Assembly: GCF_934525195.1 (NCBI RefSeq)
Contig: NZ_CAKSZA010000008.1
Location: 1 to 64,000 of the forward strand
Direction: 5' to 3'
Source of the DNA: an uncultured Eubacterium sp.
GTDB taxonomy: Bacteria; Bacillota; Clostridia; Oscillospirales; Acutalibacteraceae
DNA length: 64,000 bases
This document shows positions 22,883 to 31,307 of this stretch, in pieces. The first letter of the stretch is position 1; each line of letters starts with the position of its first letter. A program made the position numbers and the translations under genes. Under the pieces are notes generated by a model. It saw nothing but the letters and a program-made list of their open reading frames with translations. It had not been told where the DNA came from and did not search any database.

Positions 22883-25069
22883 ATGTTTGGTGGACTGAAA
22901 AAAGCAAGGTTCAAAACCTTGCCAAATGACATAATAAGCGGCATAATCATTGCACTTGTATCTATTCCGATATCAATGGGATATGCACAAATTGCAGGAT
23001 TGCCGCCAATATACGGACTGTACGGCTCAATACTGCCGGTGATAATATTTGCGTTGTTCTCTTCATCGCCGCAATTTATATTCGGTGTTGATGCGGCACC
23101 TGCGGCACTGGTAGGCGGAGTGCTTGCAACTCTCGGCATATCGGCAGGCAGCGAAGATGCACAAAAAGCAGTACCCCTCCTTGCATTTTATACGGGCATA
23201 TGGCTGTTTTTGTTTTATATATTCAAGGCAGGACGGCTGACCGAATATGTATCCACTCCTGTTATGGGCGGATTTATCAGCGGAATTTGCACAACAATCA
23301 TACTTATGCAAATACCAAAACTTTTCGGCGGCGTATCCGGCACAGGTGAAATTCACGAGCTTGCGGTTCACATAGTTAAACAGGCAAAGCTCAATTTCAG
23401 TTTGTCGTCGCTTATACTCGGACTTACAACGCTTGCTTTGATTTTGATATGCAAAAAATTTGCACCAAAGTTTCCCATGCCGGTACTCATCATGATTGCG
23501 GCAGGTGTACTTCAGTACTTCTTTAACTACTGCACGCCGTTTGAAATCAGCACGCTGCCCAAGGTTACAAACAGCCTTGATAACTTCAGCCTGCTTGATT
23601 TTTCGGCTGTCAGTCCGATAAAAGGCATGGGGTTGTCGCTCACAATAGCCGTTGTTATAATGGCAGAAACCCTGCTGTCGGAAAATAATTTTGCAATAAG
23701 AAACGATTACAAAATCAACGACAACAACGAGGTGCTCACATTTGCACTGTGCAATATTTCGGCTTCTGCGGTCGGCTGTTGCCCTGTTAACGGCAGTGTT
23801 TCAAGGAGTTCAATGAACAATCAATTTGGCGGCAAAAGTCAAGTAACATCAATTACCGCCGCCGTTATTATGCTTGTTATCGTAACATTTTGCACAGGAT
23901 TTATTCAGTATTTGCCCGTGCCCGTATTGACGGCAATCGTTATATCGGCTTTGCTGGGTGCAATAGAATTTGACCTTGCAAAAAAGTTGCGTAAAATCAA
24001 CAAAAAAGAATTTTTCATCTTCCTTGCCGCATTTTTCGGAGTGTTGATTTTCGGCACAATCTACGGCGTTATCATCGGTGTTATTCTTTCTTTTGTAAAT
24101 GTCGTAATTCGTGAAAGCAATCCGCCACGCTCATTTTTGGGAGTTGTACCGAACAGAGGCGGCTTCTTTGATTTGAACACGAATGAAAATGCAAGACCGA
24201 TTAAAAATGTTGTTATATACCGCTTCAGGGCAAATCTGTTTTTTGCAAATGTAAAAGAATTCAGAGAAGACATAGAAAATTCCGTAAAGCCCGACACCAA
24301 ATGCGTAATAATTGATGCAAGCAGTATCGGAAGCATAGACACAACGGGTGCGGCAACACTTGAGGGCATATATACAAAGCTAAAGCAAAACGGAATTCGT
24401 TTTTACTTAACAGAGCATTCGCACACTCTCAATGATGAACTCAGACAGCTTGACTTGGGTCACATAATAGAAGAAGGCGGAGTAAGGCGAACAATATCAG
24501 CAGCTCTTCGTGCACAAGGTATTCAAAAGCCGTATGAGCTTGAACTCGGTGAAAATGACAACGAAACAACCGTTACACCAAACTTTAAAGAGCAGTTACT
24601 GCACGAATTTGAATGGGCTTTCGGCGACTCGGCTGAGGAACGAATTGAAACCTACACCGAGGATATTCTCAAAAATGCAAAAAATGCAAACCTTAATGAA
24701 AAAAGTCTGCTTGAACTCACAGACCTATGGTCCGGACTCGGCTCATTTGATGAAGACATTCTTCTTGAATCGCTCGAATTACATTTGAGTGAACTTTCAA
24801 AATCAACAGGAATCGATGAAGACAAACTTGCAAAGCAAATTGAGGAACGCCGAGAAACTCTGTACCAATATGTAAAAGAAGAGGACGAGGAAGCGTTCAA
24901 AAACTTCCGCGACCGCCGTCACGAACATATGCACCTGCTTCGTGACAGACAACCCGAACTTTACCGCAAGCTCCACGATTACCACGAAGAAATCGTTGAA
25001 AAGCGAAAAGAACACCTTGACGAACTTGCAGAAAAGCACAAAGAACGCCAAAGAAAAGATAATCAATAA
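22883..25069 (+). CDS. SulP/SLC26 anion transporter with STAS domain and long C-terminal extension
   Basis: 728 residues. Residues about 1-410 are the SLC26 membrane domain (PNDIISGIIIALVSIPISMGYAQIAGLPP start and later NGSVSRSSMNNQFGGKSQVTS). Residues about 432-542 form the STAS domain (IIDASSIGSIDTTGAATLEGI). Then comes an unusual extension of about 165 residues, strongly charged and helical, ending in His/Glu/Lys-rich coiled coil (RRHEHMHLLRDRQPEL and EKRKEHLDELAEKHKERQRK). Bacterial SulP proteins move sulfate, bicarbonate or dicarboxylates; the substrate is not evident. The extension is not part of the usual family and could bind a cytoplasmic partner. Confidence 0.92.
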   Translation: MFGGLKKARFKTLPNDIISGIIIALVSIPISMGYAQIAGLPPIYGLYGSILPVIIFALFSSSPQFIFGVDAAPAALVGGVLATLGISAGSEDAQKAVPLLAFYTGIWLFLFYIFKAGRLTEYVSTPVMGGFISGICTTIILMQIPKLFGGVSGTGEIHELAVHIVKQAKLNFSLSSLILGLTTLALILICKKFAPKFPMPVLIMIAAGVLQYFFNYCTPFEISTLPKVTNSLDNFSLLDFSAVSPIKGMGLSLTIAVVIMAETLLSENNFAIRNDYKINDNNEVLTFALCNISASAVGCCPVNGSVSRSSMNNQFGGKSQVTSITAAVIMLVIVTFCTGFIQYLPVPVLTAIVISALLGAIEFDLAKKLRKINKKEFFIFLAAFFGVLIFGTIYGVIIGVILSFVNVVIRESNPPRSFLGVVPNRGGFFDLNTNENARPIKNVVIYRFRANLFFANVKEFREDIENSVKPDTKCVIIDASSIGSIDTTGAATLEGIYTKLKQNGIRFYLTEHSHTLNDELRQLDLGHIIEEGGVRRTISAALRAQGIQKPYELELGENDNETTVTPNFKEQLLHEFEWAFGDSAEERIETYTEDILKNAKNANLNEKSLLELTDLWSGLGSFDEDILLESLELHLSELSKSTGIDEDKLAKQIEERRETLYQYVKEEDEEAFKNFRDRRHEHMHLLRDRQPELYRKLHDYHEEIVEKRKEHLDELAEKHKERQRKDNQ

Positions 25070-25073
25070 CAGT

Positions 25074-25112
25074 AAAAGCACCTTAAACCTAAGCAGTTCA
25101 AGGTGCTTTTTA
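25074..25112. terminator. Terminator after the SulP gene
   Basis: AAAAGCACCTT (25074-25084) and AAGGTGCTTTT (25100-25110) pair with T-runs on both sides, between the convergent SulP and serA genes. Confidence 0.9.
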
Positions 25113-25133
25113 AATGCTCAAATTATATAATAA

Positions 25134-26294
25134 TTACTTTATTACACGAACACGAATAACGCCGTCAATAGCTTCAATTTCCTTTGCAGCAGCGTCTGTT
25201 ACATCACTGTCACACTCAATGATTGAGTAAGCAATGTCGCCTCTGCTCTTGTCCTCAAAAGATGCGATATTAACGCCGTCCTTTGAGAATGTGTCTGTAA
25301 TTGTGGCAATCATATTCGGCTGGTTTTTGTGAATGATTGTTACACGAGCAACACCGGTTCTCGGCATAAATACAGGTGGCATATTAACAGAATTTTTGAT
25401 GTTACCGTCAACAAGATAATCAATAAGTTCCTGTGCACCCATAGCAGCGCAGTTTTCTTCACTCTCAGGAGTTGAAGCGCCGAGGTGAGGAATGGCAATT
25501 ACACCGTCAACACCGATAAGCTTTGCATCCGGGAAATCGGTTACATAACAAGCCATTTTGCCCTCGTCAAGAGCCTCGATAACAGCGTCACTGTCTGCAA
25601 GGTCGCCACGGGCAAAGTTCATAATACGAACGGTGTCTTTCATCTTTGCGATTGAATCACGGTTAATCATATGCTTTGTGTCCGGTGTAAGCGGAACATG
25701 AACCGTGATATAATCGGCAACAGGGAAAATCTCGTCCAAATTATTATTAACAGTAATTCCCTTTTTAAGAACTGCGTCCTCAGGCAAATACGGGTCGTAA
25801 CCGATTACATCCATACCAAGGTCAACCGCAACCTCAGCAACAAGTCTGCCGATAGCACCAAGTCCGATAACGCCGAGAGTTTTGCCCTTGAGTTCGGGAC
25901 CTGCAAATGCAGACTTACCCTTTTCTACGGTTTTGCCTACATTGTCGCCCTCATCCTTGATTGTTTTGCACCAATCAATAGCCTTTGTTACCTTTCTTGA
26001 TGACAAAAGCATACCCAAAACAACAAGTTCCTTAACTGCGTTTGCATTTGCGCCCGGTGTGTTGAAAACAACAATGCCCTTGTTTGCACAGTCTGCAACA
26101 GGAATGTTGTTTGTGCCTGCGCCGGCTCTTGCGATTGCAAGGAGTGATTCAGGCATTTCCATATCGTGCATTGATGCAGAACGCACCATAATTGCATCAG
26201 GATTTTCCATATCATCGGAATATGCAAATTCCTTTGTGTCGAACTTTGAAAGTCCGACATTTGAAATCTTATTTAAAAGTTTAATATTATACAT
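25134..26294 (-). CDS. serA: D-3-phosphoglycerate dehydrogenase
   Basis: 386 residues. Oxidises 3-phosphoglycerate, the first step of serine synthesis. The NAD-binding fold shows LGVIGLGAIGRLVAEVA. The catalytic Arg/Glu/His are in MNFARGDLADS, the intervening acidic region and the GASTPESEENCA segment that follows IPHL. The C-terminal 70 residues are an ACT domain (ARVTIIHKNQPNMIATITDTF), placing it in the short ACT-containing class. It follows serC at 27 bases in one operon. Confidence 0.96.
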   Translation of the reverse strand: MYNIKLLNKISNVGLSKFDTKEFAYSDDMENPDAIMVRSASMHDMEMPESLLAIARAGAGTNNIPVADCANKGIVVFNTPGANANAVKELVVLGMLLSSRKVTKAIDWCKTIKDEGDNVGKTVEKGKSAFAGPELKGKTLGVIGLGAIGRLVAEVAVDLGMDVIGYDPYLPEDAVLKKGITVNNNLDEIFPVADYITVHVPLTPDTKHMINRDSIAKMKDTVRIMNFARGDLADSDAVIEALDEGKMACYVTDFPDAKLIGVDGVIAIPHLGASTPESEENCAAMGAQELIDYLVDGNIKNSVNMPPVFMPRTGVARVTIIHKNQPNMIATITDTFSKDGVNIASFEDKSRGDIAYSIIECDSDVTDAAAKEIEAIDGVIRVRVIK

Positions 26295-26321
26295 ATTATT
26301 TACCTCTATATAACTCGAAAA

Positions 26322-27407
26322 TTATTGATTTTCTTTCTCGAATTTTGCCATAAACTCAACAAGCTTTTCTACACCCTCGATTGGCATAGCATTGTAGATA
26401 GAAGCTCTCATACCGCCGACAACTCTGTGACCCTTGAGGTTTACAAAACCTGCCTCTGTTGCTTCCTTAATGAACTTTGCATTGAGTTCATCGCTGTCGG
26501 TAACAAAAGGAACATTCATAAGGCTTCTGTCCTCAGGAACAACCGTGCCATGGAACATCTTTGAATTGTCAAGGAAGTTGTAAAGAATAGCGGCTTTCTT
26601 TTCGTTATGAGCTTTCATTGCTTCAAGTGAGCCGAATTCTTCCTTAATCCACTCAAGAACAAGCTTGCAGATGTAAATTGTCCAGCATGGAGGGGTGTTG
26701 TAAAGAGAATCTGCGTCTGCCTGAACCTTGTAGTTCATCATAACCGGGCAAATATCTCTTGCGTTGCCGAGCAAATCCTCACGAACGATAACAACAACCA
26801 AACCGGCAGGAGCAACATTCTTTTGAGCACCGAAATAAACAACGCCAAACTTGCTGATGTCGAGCGGCTCGGAAAGAGCACATGATGAAACATCGGCAAT
26901 GAGAACCTTGTCGCCGACAGGTGGAAGTTCTTTGTATACAGTACCGAAGATAGTGTTGTTCATACACATATAAACATAGTCTGCATCTTCTCTGAAATCT
27001 TCAGGCTTTGTCTTTGGAATATATGAAAATGTCTTATCGGCTGAAGAAGCGGCGGCAACAACATCGCCGTACTTTTGAGCCTCCTGAAAAGCCTTTTTAG
27101 CCCATTGACCTGTAATAATGTAATCTGCCTTACCCGAACCGTTCATAAAGTTGAGCGGAATAGCTGAGAACTGTGCAGAAGCACCGCCCTGCAAGAACAA
27201 AACCTTGTAGTTATCAGGAACTTGATAAAGCTCTCTCATAAGCTTTTCAGCGTCTTTGATGATGTCGTCAAACCACTTTGAACGGTGGCTCATTTCCATA
27301 ACAGATTGACCGCTTCCGTGATAATCCATAATCTCTGCGCCTGCTTTTTCCAAAACGCTTACAGGAAGTGTTGATGGACCGGCACTGAAGTTATATACTC
27401 TTGACAT
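26322..27407 (-). CDS. serC: Phosphoserine aminotransferase
   Basis: 361 residues. Transfers an amino group from glutamate to 3-phosphohydroxypyruvate with PLP. Signatures include the start YNFSAGPSTLPVSVLEKA, SHRSKWFDDII, LFLQGGASAQFSAIP, and the PLP-lysine segment YFGAQKNVAPAGLVVV. The C-terminus has GHRVVGGMRASIYNAMP. First gene of the serC-serA operon. Confidence 0.97.
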   Translation of the reverse strand: MSRVYNFSAGPSTLPVSVLEKAGAEIMDYHGSGQSVMEMSHRSKWFDDIIKDAEKLMRELYQVPDNYKVLFLQGGASAQFSAIPLNFMNGSGKADYIITGQWAKKAFQEAQKYGDVVAAASSADKTFSYIPKTKPEDFREDADYVYMCMNNTIFGTVYKELPPVGDKVLIADVSSCALSEPLDISKFGVVYFGAQKNVAPAGLVVVIVREDLLGNARDICPVMMNYKVQADADSLYNTPPCWTIYICKLVLEWIKEEFGSLEAMKAHNEKKAAILYNFLDNSKMFHGTVVPEDRSLMNVPFVTDSDELNAKFIKEATEAGFVNLKGHRVVGGMRASIYNAMPIEGVEKLVEFMAKFEKENQ

Positions 27408-27475
27408 TTTTCTTTACCTCTCTAAATATAAAAGTTTATAATATGGTTACTGCTTTTTTGCATCGCCTATATTAC

Positions 27476-27503
27476 ATTATATAGATGTTAATTTTTTTGT
27501 CAA
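27476..27503 (-). promoter_or_regulatory. Sigma-A promoter of serC-serA
   Basis: On the minus strand TTGACA (27498-27503) and TATAAT (27476-27481) are 16 bases apart. Several TTGTCAA/TTGACAA words lie further upstream (27512-27556), some pairing as short inverted repeats, and might be regulator sites. Confidence 0.75.
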
Positions 27504-27622
27504 TGTTTATTACCGAACTTTGTCACAATTGACAAGACTTTGTGATTTTTTTGTCAATATCGTTTAAATTTCATAACATTATTTAAAATTGTCGCAATTT
27601 CAAAATATTTTTCAAAAAAGTA

Positions 27623-27671
27623 TTGACAATTGAGTGAAAGTTGTGTATAGTTAGATTGTAATCATTACAAT
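27623..27671 (+). promoter_or_regulatory. perR promoter overlapped by a perfect PerR box
   Basis: TTGACA (27623-27628) and TATAGT (27646-27651) are 17 bases apart. ATTGTAAT-C-ATTACAAT (27655-27671) is a perfect 8-1-8 palindrome of the PerR/Fur box type covering the expected transcription start, just upstream of the Fur-family gene. This indicates autorepression that should also control the rubrerythrin gene behind it. Confidence 0.9.
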
Positions 27672-27684
27672 GTAGGTGACAAAA

Positions 27685-28089
27685 ATGACTGAACTTCAAA
27701 TTCAAAAAATGTTCAAGAGTCATTCTTACAGAGCCACCCCACAGCGTATTGCGATATACAAATATCTGAGTGAGCATCCAACCCACCCCGATGTTGAAGA
27801 AGTGTATCAATTTATGCTAAAGGACAATCCCAACACATCAAGAACTACAATATACAATGTGTTGCAGTCGCTCGAAAAAGAGGGATTGATATTGGCAATC
27901 AAGATTGACAACGAACGCATCCGATACGACGCAGACATCAAACTGCACGGTCACTTCAGGTGCAACGGATGCAACAAAATTTTTGACTTTTTGATTGATG
28001 ACATCAAGTGCACAGGCATTGATGATTTTGAAACAAAAACAAAAGATGTGTATTTCAGCGGCTTTTGCCCGAAATGCAAACAAAAATAA
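27685..28089 (+). CDS. perR: Fur-family peroxide regulator (PerR)
   Basis: 134 residues from ATG 27685 (AGGTG six bases upstream). The winged-helix region covers 1-80 (SYRATPQRIAIYKYLSEH, then TSRTTIYNVLQSLEKEGL). The metal and dimer domain has LHGHFRCNGC and CPKC, so Cys93/96 and Cys128/131 form the structural zinc site, and His34, His88 and His90 are candidates for the regulatory Fe site. The PerR-type box in its own promoter and the downstream rubrerythrin make PerR more likely than Fur or Zur. In clostridia PerR represses reverse rubrerythrins. Confidence 0.92.
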   Translation: MTELQIQKMFKSHSYRATPQRIAIYKYLSEHPTHPDVEEVYQFMLKDNPNTSRTTIYNVLQSLEKEGLILAIKIDNERIRYDADIKLHGHFRCNGCNKIFDFLIDDIKCTGIDDFETKTKDVYFSGFCPKCKQK

Positions 28090-28115
28090 TTTTTAAGAAA
28101 TAAGGAGTATTTGAA

Positions 28116-28652
28116 ATGAACAAGAAGTATTATTGCCCTGTATGTGGCTACGAAAGTGACGAACCAATCGATGTATGCCCTCTCTGCGGTGCTAAAATGG
28201 CTGTCAGAGATGACAATGCAAGCAACGACTGGGCTGCTGAGCACAAGGTTGGCATCATTGACGGTGTTGACGAAGAAATCGTAAAGGGTCTTCGTGACAA
28301 CTTCAACGGTGAATGTTCAGAAGTTGGTATGTACCTTGCAATGGCAAGAGTTGCACACCGTGAGGGTTATCCTGAAATCGGTCTTTATTGGGAAAAGGCA
28401 GCTTACGAAGAAGCAGAGCACGCTGCAAAGTTTGCAGAAATGCTCGGTGAAGTTGTAACCGATTCAACAAAGAAAAACCTTGAAATGAGAGTAGCAGCTG
28501 AAAGAGGCGCAACAGAGGGCAAGACTCAGCTTGCACTCCTTGCAAAGAAAGCAAACCTTGATGCAATCCACGACACAGTTCACGAGATGGCTCGTGATGA
28601 GGCTCGTCACGGCAAGGCATTTGAGGGACTTCTCAAGAGATATTTCGGCTAA
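28116..28652 (+). CDS. Reverse rubrerythrin
   Basis: 178 residues. A rubredoxin-like Fe(Cys)4 domain comes first (YYCPVCGY and CPLCGA, Cys7/10/21/24) and a ferritin-like di-iron domain after it (GECSEVGMYLAMA, EEAEHAAKF, DEARHGKAF). This order is the reverse of classical rubrerythrin. Reverse rubrerythrins reduce hydrogen peroxide and oxygen with electrons from NADH via rubredoxin in anaerobes such as Clostridium acetobutylicum. It follows perR by 26 bases with its own AAGGAG and is presumably induced when PerR is oxidised. Confidence 0.96.
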   Translation: MNKKYYCPVCGYESDEPIDVCPLCGAKMAVRDDNASNDWAAEHKVGIIDGVDEEIVKGLRDNFNGECSEVGMYLAMARVAHREGYPEIGLYWEKAAYEEAEHAAKFAEMLGEVVTDSTKKNLEMRVAAERGATEGKTQLALLAKKANLDAIHDTVHEMARDEARHGKAFEGLLKRYFG

Positions 28653-28683
28653 TTAATAATTCGAATTAACCAAAACGAAAAAT

Positions 28684-28732
28684 AAAGCGGACTGCGATTT
28701 AGACTTCATTGAAGCCGAACGCAATCCGCTTT
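28684..28732. terminator. Terminator between rubrerythrin and the beta-propeller gene
   Basis: AAAGCGGA (28684-28691) and TCCGCTTT (28725-28732) pair, with further GCG/CGC pairing inside. It serves two convergent genes. Confidence 0.85.
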
Positions 28733-28737
28733 TAATT

Positions 28738-30642
28738 TTATTTCAATTTGAACGACGAAACATCAAGTGCGTTATCAAGAAGATAATAATAATCACCAAC
28801 ATAAGTGACTCTTGTGTTCATACCGCCGTATGAACTTTTTTTGAGTTTAGAAGTGTAATTTTCTTTTTCTATAATCTTGCCGTCCTTAACAGACACAACA
28901 ATTGCACCCTTTTGAGTGTTTTCATCATTTACGACAGGAACAGCATAATATCCCTTTTCCCTGTTTTCAACAAGTGCCTTTGGGTTATACTGCGCCTCAC
29001 TTGAAACCGTGCGATAAACTTTTTCATCAAGCACCTTTGGTTCAAGCGGATTTGAAACATCAAACAGCACAAACTTCAATCCGTCTGTTCGTTCAATATT
29101 TTCATCATCAAAATATGTGTTGTACCCAATTCCGAGGAGTTGGTCATCACCGACATTCACAAGCATAGACGAAAATCCGTCAACTTCAACATTGCCCATA
29201 AACTTCGGCTTTTTCACATTTGAAAGATTGATAATAAACAGCGGGTCGGTGTTTTCATATGTGATTACATAAGCATAATCATCAATATACTTAACCGCTT
29301 TTATAGATTCACCTTTTGCAAACGCTTCGGACTTGTAGACCTGCTTTAAATTTGAATCAAAAACATAAAGATAATTGTTTTCCTTGCCCTTAACCGTCTG
29401 AGTTGTGAACACGCAAAGATGATTGTCCTTTTCGGCGAAAGAATACTGATTGTTTACCGAGCCTTTGATTTTTACATAATCGCAGAACTTGACGCCGTCC
29501 TTGAGCGAAATTTTTGCAATAGTGGTGTTAGGTTCATTGTCATTAAGGTCATAGCCGTAAACATAAAGATAATCTTTGTTACTGTAAACATCCTCACCGC
29601 AACCGAGCACAGCCTTTGTTGTGCCGATAGTTTCGCAAGTGTTTACATCAAGAGCGGTCACAACAATATAACTTGTGCCGACTCCGTTTTTTGCATAATA
29701 AATATCTTTTGCTCTGAGCTTGTCTGCATCGTTATCACCGGTGCAGGTTGACGGAATATAATCCTTAACCGTTGAAGATGAACTGATGTTATAACTTGAC
29801 ACGATATAAAAAATATCGCCGACAAGCCTTGAAGAAATATACACACCCGACTGTTCAAATGAATTAATCTCGGTTGGATTTTCCTTGTCACTGATATCAT
29901 AAACTATTGCCTTGGTGGCATTGTGATAACTTACGCCCTTTTTGCTCACCGTTGGACTTGAAAAACTGGTGCAGTTTACAACAAGCTTTTCGTCCGACAC
30001 AAACATATCCTCAATAACGCTGTTCTCATCATTGAAGTCAATTGTGTTGGCAACAGTTGCCTTGCCTTTTTTTGTTTCAATCACATTGACGGTGCGTTTG
30101 TCAACGCCTGCTTCCTCGTCAAACGAACGATTGATGTAATAAATATCATTGCCGCTTGTTTTGATAATATCGGCTTCGTCAACGCCCGATTCCTGAACAT
30201 AGGTTTCGGCGCTGTCAGAATTAGAATTCGGATTTGTTGCGGTTGTTGACGATTCCATATACTGAATCAATTCTGGAGACGGTTCTCCTTTTGCCACAGA
30301 ATTATAACCGTGTCTTTCTTTTTTTTGGCTCTTTTTGATGTATTTTTCAACCTTTTCATAGCTTTCAAAATTTTCAAGTGAGCTTGCCGAAGTAACTGCC
30401 TCGTCCGACCTGATTCTGTAATCAATATCGGAAATATTTACGGTTGTGATAACCATAACAAAAACGGCGATGCACGCCGCTATACTCATTCCTGCCTTGA
30501 ACGCAGTTGTTTGTCTGAACTTTATTTTTACAGGGCGTACATTATTGAGTTTTGATTGCACTCTTTTGTCGAGTTCATCGGGCACTTCGACCCGTGCTTC
30601 ATCAAATTGGGCTTTGATGAAGTCAAAATCATTGTTTTTCAT
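28738..30642 (-). CDS. Membrane-anchored beta-propeller protein, probable anti-sigma partner
   Basis: 634 residues from ATG 30642 (GGAGGG five bases upstream). Residues 1-50 are cytoplasmic and basic, followed by one membrane helix (about 50-68, GMSIAACIAVFVMVITTV). After a Ser/Thr-rich stalk (about 85-145), the remainder matches the secreted beta-propeller family PF09826 (YVQESGVDEADIIKTSGNDIYYI near its start). The gene overlaps the end of an ECF sigma factor gene by 14 bases. A short cytoplasmic tail, one helix and a large outside domain are the layout of anti-sigma factors, so it probably senses an external signal and holds the sigma factor; this is inference. No ZAS zinc motif is visible. 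Confidence 0.85.
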   Translation of the reverse strand: MKNNDFDFIKAQFDEARVEVPDELDKRVQSKLNNVRPVKIKFRQTTAFKAGMSIAACIAVFVMVITTVNISDIDYRIRSDEAVTSASSLENFESYEKVEKYIKKSQKKERHGYNSVAKGEPSPELIQYMESSTTATNPNSNSDSAETYVQESGVDEADIIKTSGNDIYYINRSFDEEAGVDKRTVNVIETKKGKATVANTIDFNDENSVIEDMFVSDEKLVVNCTSFSSPTVSKKGVSYHNATKAIVYDISDKENPTEINSFEQSGVYISSRLVGDIFYIVSSYNISSSSTVKDYIPSTCTGDNDADKLRAKDIYYAKNGVGTSYIVVTALDVNTCETIGTTKAVLGCGEDVYSNKDYLYVYGYDLNDNEPNTTIAKISLKDGVKFCDYVKIKGSVNNQYSFAEKDNHLCVFTTQTVKGKENNYLYVFDSNLKQVYKSEAFAKGESIKAVKYIDDYAYVITYENTDPLFIINLSNVKKPKFMGNVEVDGFSSMLVNVGDDQLLGIGYNTYFDDENIERTDGLKFVLFDVSNPLEPKVLDEKVYRTVSSEAQYNPKALVENREKGYYAVPVVNDENTQKGAIVVSVKDGKIIEKENYTSKLKKSSYGGMNTRVTYVGDYYYLLDNALDVSSFKLK

Positions 30643-31153
30643 ACTTACCCTCCAAGAAATCACGCATTTTTGCCAAAGCTCGTGACAGTTTTGACCTTGT
30701 TGCTCCAGAGGTATAGCCGGTGACTTTGGCAATTTCCTTGCTGTTAAAACCCGATACTGAAAGAAGAACTATGTCTTTTTCGACATCATTCAGTATGGCT
30801 AACGCTTCTCGCAATTCAAGTGCTTTAAAGTCACCGTCACTCGCCGAAAGACCGCTTTCGACTTCGGACAGATCTTCGCTCTCCTTTGCATTGATGACAT
30901 CCTTCACATAGTGAGAACAACTGACAGCGTGAATACGAAACAAATATGTGGAAAAAGCTTTTGGATTTTTTAGCTTTCCGATTTGTTCGAGAGCCGTCAA
31001 CATAGTGTCGGACACAGCATCCATAGCATAATCAGGGTCGCCAATCTTATACCACGCATAGCGGTAAAGAGAGTCTTTATATTCAAGGTAGAGCTGTGAA
31101 AAAGCCTCCCTGTCACCCTGTCGAGATCTAATTACCAAGCTTAGATCCGCCAT
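30629..31153 (-). CDS. ECF-type sigma factor
   Basis: 174 residues. Region 2 (GDREAFSQLYLEYKDSLYRYAWYKIGDPDYAMDAVSDTML) and region 4 (ILNDVEKDIVLLSVSGFNSKEIAKVTGYTSGATRSKLSRAL) are clear, without region 3, as in extracytoplasmic function sigma factors. AGAGGTG precedes the ATG. It overlaps the downstream beta-propeller gene by 14 bases, so the two are translationally coupled. Confidence 0.93.
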   Translation of the reverse strand: MADLSLVIRSRQGDREAFSQLYLEYKDSLYRYAWYKIGDPDYAMDAVSDTMLTALEQIGKLKNPKAFSTYLFRIHAVSCSHYVKDVINAKESEDLSEVESGLSASDGDFKALELREALAILNDVEKDIVLLSVSGFNSKEIAKVTGYTSGATRSKLSRALAKMRDFLEGKYEKQ

Positions 31154-31188
31154 AAATTCACCTCTTTGAGATCTCTCTCATAATAATA

Positions 31189-31214
31189 GTACAAAAAAAC
31201 TTCAAAAGTGTTGC
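31189..31214 (-). promoter_or_regulatory. Candidate ECF-type autoregulated promoter
   Basis: On the minus strand GCAAC (31210-31214) and GTAC (31189-31192) are separated by 17 bases, with a T-rich spacer. This is similar in shape to ECF promoters (AAC at -35, GTA/CGT at -10), and there is no sigma-A type -10 in this place. It is only a candidate. Confidence 0.35.
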
Positions 31215-31267
31215 AATAAAATTGAAAAAAATTCAAAAATTTTTAAAAACTTCCATAACACCCTGTT

Positions 31268-31306
31268 TTACCTCCTCCGTCAACGACAAGAGGAGGCTGT
31301 TTTTTT
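31268..31306. terminator. Hairpin after leuS, perhaps a shortened repeat remnant
   Basis: CCTCCTC and GAGGAGG pair around CGTCAACGACAA. The T-run is on the + strand side only, while the gene that ends here (leuS) is leftward. The sequence CCGTCAAC followed by AAGAGGAGGC resembles the right third of the dispersed repeat with a deletion, so it may be a repeat relic now used as a terminator. Confidence 0.5.
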
Positions 31307-31307
31307 A

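Noticed and set aside
27512..27556. TTGTCACAATTGACAA-like words upstream of serC as a riboswitch or T-box
   Set aside because: They are upstream of the serC -35 box, so they would not be transcribed with the operon; there is no specifier loop or antiterminator.
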